Of a DNA stretch of 64,000 bases, positions 35,284 to 44,289 are shown in pieces. The notes beneath the pieces are model-generated. The model made no database searches. It was not told where the DNA came from and was given only the letters and a program-made list of their open reading frames with translations. Every line of letters starts with the position of its first letter. Within the stretch, counting starts at the first letter, position 1. Source of the stretch: JACADW01 sp963747985 (lineage in GTDB: Bacteria; Acidobacteriota; UBA6911). A program made the position numbers and the translations under genes. The stretch covers positions 248,001 to 312,000 of the forward strand of contig CAVVHG010000006.1 of assembly GCA_963747985.1 (NCBI GenBank), given 5' to 3'.

Positions 35284-36561
35284 ATGATATTCAAGGGCAA
35301 CTTGCGATGGGTACTGATTTTCTGGATGTTCCTGATGAGCTCCATTGCTTACCTGGACCGGGTCAACGTATCCATTGCAGGCGGCGTGATCCAGAAGGAC
35401 TACGGACTGACGAACATTCAGCTGGGGTATGTATTCAGCGCGTTTGTCATCGGCTATGCGCTGTTCCAGGCGCCGGGCGGACGCCTTGCGGATCGATTCG
35501 GTCCGCGGTTGATCATCATGCTCGGAGTTATCTGGTGGGGCTTGTTTACGACTCTTACCACGATGGTACCGGTTGGGCTTGGCGCTTCCATAGCGCTGCT
35601 GATATCGGTGCGATTCTTACTCGGCATCGGCGAGGCGGTTGTCTACCCCGCCTCCAACCGGCTCGTGGCCACGTGGATACCTTCGGTCGAGCGCGGCGTG
35701 GCAAACGGTTTCATCTTCGCCGGCGTCGGAGCCGGCGCGGGCATCACGCCGCCGCTGATCACGTACATGCTCATCAACTGGGGCTGGCGGTGGTCGTTTT
35801 ACTTCTGTGCGTTGATTGGCCTGGCGGCCGGGGCGGCCTGGTATTTCCTGGCCCGGGATAATCCGAAGGATCATCCGTGGATTACGAAGAAGGAGCGGGA
35901 TTATATCGAGGCCGGACTGCCGGCGTCCGCCACCGGCGGGGGCGAAGCCTTACCTTGGGGGGCGATTCTCAGTAACCGGAGCATCATCCTCGTTTCGCTC
36001 AGTTACTTTGCGTATGGGTATATCGCCTACATCTTCTTTACTTGGTTTTTCCTTTACCTGAGCAGGGTCCGCGGTCTGGATCTCAAGTCCAGTGCGCTCT
36101 ATTCCATGCTGCCCTTCCTGGCGATGGCGAGCTGTTCGCCACTGGGTGGCTGGATCGCCGACATCCTGACGAAGCGCTACGGCAAGCGCGTCGGTCGATG
36201 CGGGGTGGCGGTATTCGGGATTGGCCTGTCGGCTGTGTTCATCACGCTGGCGACGCAGGTTGAGAGCGCACGGCTGGCGAGCATCGTTCTCGCGGGTGGT
36301 GCCGGAGCACTTTATCTATCGCAAAGCGCTTTTTGGGCGGTAACGGCCGACATTGCCGGCCGCTCGGCCGGGTCGGCATCCGGGTTGATGAACATGATCG
36401 GTCAGATCGGCGGTGCCATGACGGCCTTAGTGACGCCGATGATCGGGGATGCCTTTGGCTGGACGGCGTCATTCCTGGTGGCATCCGCTCTCGCCGTGCT
36501 CGGCTCCATCGCCTGGCTCTTCGTCAAACCGGATGAGGCTATCGGGGTCGGACCGAGGTAA
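35284..36561 (+). CDS. MFS transporter, sugar-acid (anion:cation symporter) type
   Basis: 425 residues from ATG 35284, set by the AAGGAGGT site and by the start of homology (NLRWVLIFWMFLMSSIAYLDRVNVSIAG). Twelve TM helices are expected. The ACS-family signature YLDRVNVSIAG and the loop motif GGRLADRFGPRLIIMLGVIWWGLFT are present. RFLLGIGEAVVYPASNRLVATWIPSVERGVANG is typical of GudP/ExuT/DgoT-like permeases for glucarate, hexuronate or galactonate. It probably imports a sugar acid with protons. Pentose/sugar-acid catabolic genes at 58.9-61.3 kb and an aldolase at 46.7 kb are possible users of the imported substrate. Confidence 0.9.
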   Translation: MIFKGNLRWVLIFWMFLMSSIAYLDRVNVSIAGGVIQKDYGLTNIQLGYVFSAFVIGYALFQAPGGRLADRFGPRLIIMLGVIWWGLFTTLTTMVPVGLGASIALLISVRFLLGIGEAVVYPASNRLVATWIPSVERGVANGFIFAGVGAGAGITPPLITYMLINWGWRWSFYFCALIGLAAGAAWYFLARDNPKDHPWITKKERDYIEAGLPASATGGGEALPWGAILSNRSIILVSLSYFAYGYIAYIFFTWFFLYLSRVRGLDLKSSALYSMLPFLAMASCSPLGGWIADILTKRYGKRVGRCGVAVFGIGLSAVFITLATQVESARLASIVLAGGAGALYLSQSAFWAVTADIAGRSAGSASGLMNMIGQIGGAMTALVTPMIGDAFGWTASFLVASALAVLGSIAWLFVKPDEAIGVGPR

Positions 36562-36689
36562 GACGTTTTTATGTAATAAGATAGCTGGATTTCGGCGTCC
36601 GGGAGGGGGCTTAGAGTCGTTTTTTGGCCCCTTTTTTCCTGTACAAGGAAGATCTCATACTTGTGCGAACCGGGCTGCGCCGGGAACCC

Positions 36690-37221
36690 GCTGGACTGCG
36701 CCGGGAAGATCTCTTTGAACGCTGCTACGAATGCCCGAATGTTCTCCTCAGAGCCGACCGACACGCGCAACCACGTGTCCATCGGGTCAAATCTGCGGCC
36801 TGCCAGAATGCCTCTTTTCCGGAACTCATCGCGGACCGGCATCATGCCCCCCGGACGTTCACCATGAAGAAGTTGGCATCCGAAGGGATAACCTCGCAGC
36901 CCGGCGTTCTCGGTTGCGCCGTCGTCCCGCCGCGAACGTGGCGGTTGAGCTGCTTCATCTTCGCTTCCTACGCAGTATCCTGCAGAGCGGCGACTCCGCC
37001 GTACTTCACGACCGCGTTAATGCTGCCGTAGATGACCCGCCTCATCTGATCGATCACTTCCTTGGGTGCGATTCCGCAGCCCAGGCGCTTGCCGGCCAGT
37101 GCGGCGATTTTCGAAAAGGTCCGTGTCACGATTACCTTATGACCTTCGAGGACATGCTTCAGGGAGGACTCGTAGTCCGGGTTGTCGACAAAGTGATGGT
37201 ACGCCTTGTCGATCAGCACTT
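36690..37221 (-). pseudogene. histidinol-phosphate aminotransferase-like remnant
   Basis: On the minus strand, LIDKAYHHFVDNPDYE, VIVTRTFSKIAALAGKRLG and INAVVKYGGVAAL (36968-37219) match the middle of a HisC-type aminotransferase, including the PLP-lysine segment TFSKIAAL. After frameshifts, the C-terminal part reappears as PVRDEFRKRGILAGRRFDPM and WLRVSVGSEENIRAFVAAF (about 36700-36845). The N-terminal half, expected to lie beyond 37221, is missing. This is a decayed 5'-truncated copy, so histidine synthesis cannot rest on it. Confidence 0.85.
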
Positions 37222-37334
37222 ATCCCCTTCAATTCCTGTTGACGCTGCCCTTGGGCGGGTCAACAATTCCAATTATCCCGGTGAGCGCCAAAATGCCCCC
37301 GTCTCGATGATTTGAAGCAGCAGGAGTACGAGGA

Positions 37335-39026
37335 ATGCAGGACCGATCGGCTGACCCATCACTCCCGAGTACAAAGGCGATCGCAGGCAGTGCCCCCGAG
37401 GCGAGACTGTACTTTCGTGATGTATCAGGGCATGAGCGGTATGTCGCTATCTCGTCTCCCGAATTCACCCTGGGCAGGGGCAGCATGAATGACCTGCCCT
37501 CGGCTGCCCCGAACGTCTCTCGTCAGCACGCTCTCATCCAGGTTAGAGACGGGCGATACATACTCAAGGACCGCCAGAGCAAGCATGGCACTTACCTGAA
37601 TGGGGCGCGGATAGACGAGGTCGAACTCCACCACGGAGACAAGATCCGGCTCGGCGGACCGCAGGGACAGGCTTTTACCTTCTCTCAGGAGGATCTCCTG
37701 CGTTCCTTCGACAGTCTTCACTCCCTGCCGGGCGAGAATGTGCCGGTTCGTGACTTCAAGGAAATGGGCCTCCTGATGGGCACAATCCTGAAGTTGAACT
37801 CGATATCGGTCCTGGATGACCTGATGAACCTTGTCGTCGATACGGCAATCGAGATCACCGGGGCAGAACGCGGCTTCATAATCATCAAGGACAAGGAAGG
37901 CACCCTCAGGTTCCGGTGTGCCCGCGACGCGCAAAAGCACACCCTCGACAGTTCCTATATCGAGGCGAGCCGCCGCGTCCCGGAAGAAGTGATGCAGACA
38001 GGCGTCCGGAAGATCATAGCCGACCTGGGCGACATCCCGGGTGATGCCACGCACTCGTCCACCATCCGAATCGGCATCAGGAGTATCGCCTGCGTGCCTC
38101 TGCGCTATGCGCCTTTCCAGGAGTCCACGGGCTTGACCGGTGCTGAATCCGCAGACACCATCGGCGTGCTTTATGTGGACAGCCAGAGCACCGCGACCCT
38201 CCGGACCGATGCACAGTTGGAGGCGCTGGAAACCCTGGCGAAGGAAACCGCCTCGGCCATCTACAATGCGCGGCTTCACAAGGAGTACCAGGAGAAGCAG
38301 CAGCTGGAACAGGAGCTTGCGTTCGCACAGGCCATTCAACGCGCCCTGTTGCCCCCGCCAAACAAGAGCCTGCCCTTTGTGGATGCCTGCAGTCTCAGCC
38401 TGCCCTGCCGTCACATAGGGGGCGACTATTTTGACTATTTCCACCTCCAGGACGGACGCCTCGGATTCGCCCTGGGAGACGTCTCCGGAAAAGGCGTGCC
38501 GGCCGCGCTGATGGCGGCCAAGATCCAGGGTATCCTTTCCGCACAGACATTCGGCGCTCTCCCGCTGCCGGAGGTGATCGCGAAAGTCAACGGCATCCTG
38601 ACGGAACGCAGGATCGAGTGTACCTTCGCCACTTTCTTCTTCGGGATACTCGATTCGGAGGGCAACTGCACCTACACGAATGCCGGACACATTCCGCCCA
38701 TCCTTATAAAGCCGGACGGATCGATGTCCGAGTTGGCCCAGGGCGGAATGGTCCTCGGGCTGTTTGCGGACCTGGAATATGAATCGGAAACTGTGAGCAT
38801 GTCGCCCGGGGACCACCTTGTTCTGTTCACGGATGGAGTGTTGGAGGCTCAAGATAGCGCCGGGGAGCAGTACGGGAAGAAACGCGTCCTGTCCCTCCTC
38901 GGCAGATGCGCCGCGTCGCCGGCCTCCGAGATTCTTGAACAATTGAACCGGGACCTGAGCTCATTCTACGCCGACGCACCCCAGCACGATGACATCACGA
39001 TCATGGTACTCGGGTTCAAGCAGTAG
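37335..39026 (+). CDS. FHA-GAF-PP2C (SpoIIE-type) phosphatase
   Basis: 563 residues, ATG 37335 after GGAGTACGAGG. FHA domain at about 25-110 (FTLGRGSMNDLPSAAPNVSRQHALIQ; KHGTYLNGARI), which binds phosphothreonine peptides. GAF domain at about 140-325 (LMNLVVDTAIEITGAERGFI). A short coiled coil (YQEKQQLEQELAFAQAIQ) leads to the SpoIIE/PP2C domain at 345-563 with metal aspartates in GGDYFDYF, GDVSGKGVPAAL and DGVLEAQD, ending QHDDITIMVL. It probably dephosphorylates an anti-sigma-factor antagonist in a partner-switching route. The STAS protein at 58463-58843 is a candidate target, but is 20 kb away. Confidence 0.94.
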   Translation: MQDRSADPSLPSTKAIAGSAPEARLYFRDVSGHERYVAISSPEFTLGRGSMNDLPSAAPNVSRQHALIQVRDGRYILKDRQSKHGTYLNGARIDEVELHHGDKIRLGGPQGQAFTFSQEDLLRSFDSLHSLPGENVPVRDFKEMGLLMGTILKLNSISVLDDLMNLVVDTAIEITGAERGFIIIKDKEGTLRFRCARDAQKHTLDSSYIEASRRVPEEVMQTGVRKIIADLGDIPGDATHSSTIRIGIRSIACVPLRYAPFQESTGLTGAESADTIGVLYVDSQSTATLRTDAQLEALETLAKETASAIYNARLHKEYQEKQQLEQELAFAQAIQRALLPPPNKSLPFVDACSLSLPCRHIGGDYFDYFHLQDGRLGFALGDVSGKGVPAALMAAKIQGILSAQTFGALPLPEVIAKVNGILTERRIECTFATFFFGILDSEGNCTYTNAGHIPPILIKPDGSMSELAQGGMVLGLFADLEYESETVSMSPGDHLVLFTDGVLEAQDSAGEQYGKKRVLSLLGRCAASPASEILEQLNRDLSSFYADAPQHDDITIMVLGFKQ

Positions 39027-39225
39027 CGGCTCCGGGTTCGTTCAGAGTGGAATCGAGTTACCAACTGCAATCGAGATCGGCATTCGTAAACAGCGGACTG
39101 CGAGCCCCGCGACTGAGGTTGACTCCCGTTCGAGGTCGATGCCGATAACGACCCGGATGGCCTCCTGCAGGCCCACCCCCCAGCGGTGGGACAGATAAGC
39201 GAGCGGTGCGCCCCCCCGGGGAGCA

Positions 39226-41886
39226 CTAGTAGAGGCCTTGTAGCTCCATCTCCCGGATGAACCTCCCCACTTCCTCAACATCGGTGGCGTACTTGATGCT
39301 CTTGGCCTCTCGCGGGTCGGCCATGCAGAGGCCGGTCACGATTTCACCCATTTGATACAGGGAGCGTACCATTTCGTTGGGGAATCCCAGCGCACCGCCA
39401 CGATACCCGCCCTTGCGCGGGTCCGTGTTTCGCGCCTTGGCCAGGTGCAGTGCCGGAAAGAGGCAGTCGGCTCGGACAAGGTACAGGCTGACGTTGTCCT
39501 CCCCGTAATCGATGATCTCGGCCTGCTCCAGGTGGGTTTCACGGCTGTCGGCAACCATCCCTGCCTCGTCACGCACCAGGTAGGCGTAGGGGCGATCCTT
39601 CCGAGTCGTGGGCAAGGTGCATGCCGACACCCCGAGCGCCTCGTGGATCAAGAGCGACTTGAGCAGCGTTCCGGCCCGCATGGCGGCCTGCACCCCTTCG
39701 GTCACCAGCACGGTTCCCTGGAAGTCCTTCAGGGCCTCCTCGGTCTGGAGCATGGCGTGCCCTGTGCCCTGGGGGTCGGTCTCGACGATAAACTCGATGC
39801 CGAAGAGCCCTCTCACCGCGTCACGGATCAGCTTCTGCTGGTCCCTGTGGTCACTGAGAATGAGCAGGGGTTTCTCCATGTAGGGAATGGACATCACGGT
39901 CTCAAGCACCCGGATGAGAGACGGCTTTCCCAGTACGTCCGCCAGAACCTTGGGCACGTCCAGCCTGGCGCGAGTACCCTTGCCCCCGGCGAAGATGACC
40001 GGTTTGACGGGGCGGCGCGGCGTGAATGACCTGATGTCGTCGATGTTCAGCAGGCCCTTTGCGAGAGCGAGGATCTCTTCTTCGTGAACAGACCACCGTC
40101 CCCAGTCTCCGGAGAGTTCCAGGATCCGCCGCCTGGCGGCATTCCCGACATCGACCGGCCCGATGCCGGGGCCGGGAGTGTGTATGCAGATCGACTTCCT
40201 CGTGTCGGACTCGGAGCGTTGGCGCCGGCGATAGTAGCCTTCCTCAACAGTCCGGACCAGCGCATCGGCCTGGTCCTCGCGCACCAGCACCAGCACGTTG
40301 CCGCCGAGCCCGAATCCCATGACGCGGGCCCCGATCACTCCGGGGCAGGATTTGGCGAGCCGATAAACCTCCTCCACCTCGTCGGAACCGACGGCGTAGT
40401 CGTCCCGCAACCCGGCGTGCGTCGCGTCAAGACGGCGTCCGACCTCGGCCATCGCTTGCGTTTCTGCTTCAGGGTTGCCGCGAACCTGCTGGCGTGCGGC
40501 CGCGGCAAGATACTTGGATTCCTCCATGACGCGGACGACCTCATCGAGGTGGAACTTGGCCATACAGCGCACCGGCATCGGTTCATCCTCGCCCTTCGCC
40601 TCGTACAGCACCGGGAACCGCAAGGTGATGCGAGTGTAAGTCCCGGGCGATAGTTCTTTGATTTGACGGAAGGTGATGGACTCCGGCAGTCTCTGCAGGA
40701 GCCGCTCGACTTTTCTGCGCGCTTCACCCACCCGATCGCTGTCACTGTTCTCGATCGCTGTCTTGAAGTCGTGCCAGTCGCCCGCGAGGGAGGGGTCCTC
40801 CGCCAGGATCTGGACGAGCAGCAGGGGGAGAACCTCCACCGAGACCGCCGAGATCTCGCCGTCCTTCACGATGAGCCCTTTGGTCTTGGTTGCTTCGGTG
40901 GTGAAGAAGGTGATCCATGAATACCCGTGCGTCGGAACCGGAACAGGCTCGACGGTGAAGGGCTGAAACGTGATCAGCACGGCATGGTTGACCTGGGTAA
41001 AGGCCATTGTGGCGTGGTCCTGGTTGCCGCCGCGTGTTCCCACGTACCACTCGGCCTTGCCGCTGCTGACTGCAAGTTCCCTGCGGTCGATGAGACTCTG
41101 GTTGAACAGCCTGATGGCACAAGCGGCTGAAGTGACCAGCGCCGACGAAGAGGACGCGCCTCCCGCGATGGGGATGGTGGAGTCCACGACGACGTCCATG
41201 CCCCGGAGCCGCTGGTCGGGGCGCACGTGCTGGAAGTAGAACACGGCGCTCTTGAGGTAGTCTTCCCACCCGCCCCCGGTATAGCCGGTGGCGTCCAGGT
41301 ATGCGAGCCAGATCCGGTCGATGTCTTCCGGCGCGTGTGCGGTGCGTGACGCCATGACGGGGAACTCGTCGAGGCTGAACTCCACGGGCGGGTAGCCGGC
41401 CTGCATGCTCACCGCCCTCACCTTGCGGTCAGCGCGCGCACGGGCCGCGAAGAGCAGGCTGTACTCCCGGCTGCCGAAGCAAAGGACCTTGTCCTGGAAG
41501 TAATCGATGTAGTCGATATGCCCGCCGCAAAGCTCGATACGGGCCGGCGCCGATATCAGGATGACAGGGCCTTCGCCGTGCAGCGAGACGAAGCGCTCCA
41601 CGATCCCCAGGTACCTCCTGATTTCGCTTTGGATGAAATCGGGCCGCGGCCCCAGCTTCTCCTTCAGCAATACCAGGGCGTTCAGGCCAACGAGAGCGCC
41701 GGGTGAGCTCAGGTCAGCCCGATGCTCCCGCAGGAAATCCTCCAGGGCCAGGTGGGGCGTCCGTGCGAATGCGCGCATATCGTCCCGCTGCAGCAGTCGC
41801 TGCATCTCCCAGAGGATTCTGCGGAAGTCCTCGGCTCTCGTTACGGGTCTGGGATCAAGCAGTTCCTGTATTCTCTGTACCTTCAT
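39226..41886 (-). CDS. GHMP sugar kinase fused to sugar nucleotidyltransferase
   Basis: 886 residues from ATG 41886 (GGAGGGAGA site); the longer open frame to 42426 is unrelated sequence. Residues 1-105 are a helical N-domain. A galactokinase-like GHMP kinase follows: SAPARIELCGGHIDY (112-126), PIAGGASSSSAL (239-250), GTRGGNQDH (283-291), GARVMGFGLGGN (519-530). From about 628 there is a GlmU/RmlA-like nucleotidyltransferase: PVIFAGGKGTRARLDVPKVL (629-648) and DPQGTGHAMLQ. The GDxP metal loop expected after it reads VTEGVQAAM, so the metal site is altered. A sugar would be phosphorylated at C1 and then activated to a nucleotide sugar, as in FKP, but the domain order is the reverse. The sugar is unknown. 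Confidence 0.85.
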   Translation of the reverse strand: MKVQRIQELLDPRPVTRAEDFRRILWEMQRLLQRDDMRAFARTPHLALEDFLREHRADLSSPGALVGLNALVLLKEKLGPRPDFIQSEIRRYLGIVERFVSLHGEGPVILISAPARIELCGGHIDYIDYFQDKVLCFGSREYSLLFAARARADRKVRAVSMQAGYPPVEFSLDEFPVMASRTAHAPEDIDRIWLAYLDATGYTGGGWEDYLKSAVFYFQHVRPDQRLRGMDVVVDSTIPIAGGASSSSALVTSAACAIRLFNQSLIDRRELAVSSGKAEWYVGTRGGNQDHATMAFTQVNHAVLITFQPFTVEPVPVPTHGYSWITFFTTEATKTKGLIVKDGEISAVSVEVLPLLLVQILAEDPSLAGDWHDFKTAIENSDSDRVGEARRKVERLLQRLPESITFRQIKELSPGTYTRITLRFPVLYEAKGEDEPMPVRCMAKFHLDEVVRVMEESKYLAAAARQQVRGNPEAETQAMAEVGRRLDATHAGLRDDYAVGSDEVEEVYRLAKSCPGVIGARVMGFGLGGNVLVLVREDQADALVRTVEEGYYRRRQRSESDTRKSICIHTPGPGIGPVDVGNAARRRILELSGDWGRWSVHEEEILALAKGLLNIDDIRSFTPRRPVKPVIFAGGKGTRARLDVPKVLADVLGKPSLIRVLETVMSIPYMEKPLLILSDHRDQQKLIRDAVRGLFGIEFIVETDPQGTGHAMLQTEEALKDFQGTVLVTEGVQAAMRAGTLLKSLLIHEALGVSACTLPTTRKDRPYAYLVRDEAGMVADSRETHLEQAEIIDYGEDNVSLYLVRADCLFPALHLAKARNTDPRKGGYRGGALGFPNEMVRSLYQMGEIVTGLCMADPREAKSIKYATDVEEVGRFIREMELQGLY

Positions 41887-42164
41887 TCTCCCTCCATCGA
41901 GCACCGGTAGACGCCCTGTCCGGGCCTGCCTGCCTACGTATCGGCGTCTGCACTCCCGGCAGTTATGAGTAGCTCTCATAGTGCTCAGGCATGTCAAGGA
42001 TCGATGAAAGAGTGCGGGACCTCCGAGCCTCATCCGCTGGTTCGCTCCCTGCGTGCTGAGGATCTCACCGATCTCGCGGAATCGGCAGCCTGCCATTGAT
42101 GCTGCGCGTACTGCGATCCGCGAACACGGGTCAACGTGCCGGATTGGAAAGGGGATTCTGCTGC

Positions 42165-42668
42165 CTATCGAGTGCCAGGGATTGGGATCTGATGCGGGAT
42201 AGATCCCTCGAGCTGCAGGAGCGCTGTCTTGATGGCCAAGCCCCCGCCGTAGCCTGTCAGGCTCCCGTTCCCGCCTATGACCCGATGGCAGGGAATCACG
42301 ATGGGAATCGGGTTGGCTCCGTTGGCCGCGCCGACTGCTCGGGAGGCCGATGGTCTGCCGATTCTTTTTGCCAGTTCGCCATACGAGATTACATGGCCGT
42401 AAGGGATTCGTACCAATTCCTCCCATACCTCAATCTGAAAGAGTGTCCCGGCCGGGGAGAGCGGCAGGTCGAATCGGGTGAGTCTTTTCCCGAAGTAGGC
42501 ATTCAACTGATTCATGGTTTCACGAAGGACGGCGCTCATCTGTTTCTCCCAATCCGGATGCGTGCCTGAGCCTCTTTTCCCCGATGCGAAGAGAATGAAA
42601 TGCAATTCAGCCTCGCTGCCGGCGATTATCAAGGCGCCGACCGGGCTCTTCATGAGCTGGCATTTCAT
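42165..42668 (-). CDS. ogt: methylated-DNA-protein-cysteine methyltransferase
   Basis: 167 residues, the normal length for Ogt/MGMT. It transfers the O6-alkyl group from guanine to its own cysteine, a one-turnover repair. Visible are the acceptor C127 in IPIVIPCHRVIG, the DNA-binding helix with the arginine finger RPSASRAVGAANGANP, and the upstream IPYGHVISYGELAKRIG. No extra AraC or AlkA domain is fused. It is downstream of nothing obvious on its strand and may be transcribed singly. Confidence 0.95.
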   Translation of the reverse strand: MKCQLMKSPVGALIIAGSEAELHFILFASGKRGSGTHPDWEKQMSAVLRETMNQLNAYFGKRLTRFDLPLSPAGTLFQIEVWEELVRIPYGHVISYGELAKRIGRPSASRAVGAANGANPIPIVIPCHRVIGGNGSLTGYGGGLAIKTALLQLEGSIPHQIPIPGTR

Positions 42669-42899
42669 GCTTTATGCTCCCGTCTTCTTTCTCATTGTGT
42701 CCCCACTGCCGATGCATCCAGCGGTGCATGGCTGTGTGGGAGCGCCAGGGCCACAAGGCTTCCGCGCGGGCCTTGGGCGAGCGACTATTGCACTTGTCGG
42801 TGAGTTGCCCCGTCTGCGCTTCAGCTGGAGATCAGCCTGCTCACGCCCTTGGGAGCGTTTCGGCTGCCGATTTCGGCGCCTCGTCCAACTCAGGCGAAG

Positions 42900-43967
42900 T
42901 CAGTCAGGCAGGATCACGGGCAGCGTCGAAAAAGCCTCATCTCCGATGAGGCGAAATGCTATGGCCGATACCATAGTGTCTGCGCTGCAGTCCAGGGTTC
43001 CTCGCATGCCCGTGAGAGGCCTGGACAGGTAACCCGCGTAGTGCCCCAGCGGTTTCAGGCTCGGAATTGTGAGCGCATCGGGGATTACCGTACCCGAGCC
43101 GTCGCGGGCGGAACACACCACGTTCGCCGGCAGGAGGGGGTTCAGATTGACTATCGCAAAAGCGGTGTACAGCGGTCTGCCGGTGGCAGCGACCGTGGTC
43201 ATGTCGAATGGGATCAGGAAGTGTGAATAAGCTTCGCCCGTCTGCACGGCGGCCTCGAAGTAGGTGCCGGTTGGGGCCGCATTACGGAATATAGCCTGCG
43301 TTTCGACGGATGGGTCCGCGGTAACCAGTGCCCAGCCCGACTGAATCGGCGCACTGGCGTCCCTGGCCTCGTAGTCCCTCCTGCCCAAGGCGGGGACACT
43401 GTCGGTCAGCGTTTTCACTTTCCCGAATCCTCCGGTGAGGGGTACTGCAACAGGCGAACCATTGTCGTCGTAGAAGGCGATCGACAGGTCTCTCTCTCGC
43501 TTTGCCCAGCTGACGGCGAAAATCTCCGTGGTCCATGCGCCCCCAAACGCAACGTGAGGCAGCGGCCGGAGGAGGCAACCGGCGCCCTCAGGGCAGGACG
43601 AGGCATCGAACTGGCGAACCGGCACTGACACCCCGGCCACCGTGAACACACCAACTCGAGTCGGGCCGGGATTGTCGCTGGCGGCCACCGTCACCTCAGC
43701 CGGCCCGAATCCCTCATAGCCGCCCCCCGAAACCATCAGCCAGGCCGGCAAGCCAAAGATCGACCAGGCGCAATCCCTGGCGGTTTGGATCGATATCGTC
43801 AGATTTCCCCCTATAGCCGTCATTCCCAGGCTCGGTGCGCTGACGACATAGCTGCAGGAGGAAGCGCCGTGGCCCGCGGTTGTGCCCAGGAGCATGAAAA
43901 CGGCGACAAGCGAAACCCCCCAAACACGGCTCAGGCCTTGAACCAGGAGAAATTGGATCCCCCTCAT
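42900..43967 (-). CDS. secreted BACON-like domain plus shared repeat module
   Basis: 355 residues from ATG 43967 (GAGGT 7 bases before); a start 39 bases upstream is less likely. The signal peptide ends near GHGAS. Residues 37-120 form a BACON-like beta-sandwich (CSYVVSAPSLGMTAIGG, CAWSIFGLPAWLMVSGG, GVFTVAGVSVPVRQ), a fold often used for mucin or carbohydrate contact. Then comes the module found in four other loci: the A half (PHVAFGGAWTTEIFAVSW...FYDDNGSPVAVPL) and the B half (GWALVTADPSVETQAIFRN, LYTAFAIVNLNP, LKPLGHYAGYLSRPL, RGTLDCSADTMVSAIAFRLIG, FSTLPVI). It has three cysteines in the N-part that could form a disulfide. Function is unknown and probably adhesive. Confidence 0.78.
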   Translation of the reverse strand: MRGIQFLLVQGLSRVWGVSLVAVFMLLGTTAGHGASSCSYVVSAPSLGMTAIGGNLTISIQTARDCAWSIFGLPAWLMVSGGGYEGFGPAEVTVAASDNPGPTRVGVFTVAGVSVPVRQFDASSCPEGAGCLLRPLPHVAFGGAWTTEIFAVSWAKRERDLSIAFYDDNGSPVAVPLTGGFGKVKTLTDSVPALGRRDYEARDASAPIQSGWALVTADPSVETQAIFRNAAPTGTYFEAAVQTGEAYSHFLIPFDMTTVAATGRPLYTAFAIVNLNPLLPANVVCSARDGSGTVIPDALTIPSLKPLGHYAGYLSRPLTGMRGTLDCSADTMVSAIAFRLIGDEAFSTLPVILPD

Positions 43968-44289
43968 TGTGTAACCTCTTCGTGCGATTGTATCGGGATA
44001 TTCCACGCTGCACCCCCTGTGACTCTGGGTTGACGGTACGCCGATGCCTCACTGCAAATCAACGGAAAAAGGGCAGCGCAGCGGACATCTATCACGGTCG
44101 AGATCTGTTCGGGGAGTCCGGGATCCAAACCGCCGCAGCCTGCGGATCCTGGAGGGCGCGGATCCAGCAGGCCATTCGCTGCTATCCGCGAACGCCGGGG
44201 CAACTCTGAGCCGGATGTAAGAATGCTTGTCGCGGCACAACCTGAAGCGCAGAGCGTGTTTTCGCGACCGCATCCGTCTGGAGATGAGA

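Noticed and set aside
41887..42426. N-terminal 180 codons added to the kinase fusion
   Set aside because: The added residues are Arg/Ser/Pro-rich without homology and overlap the ogt 3' end. A GGAGGGAGA site and conserved sequence begin at 41886.
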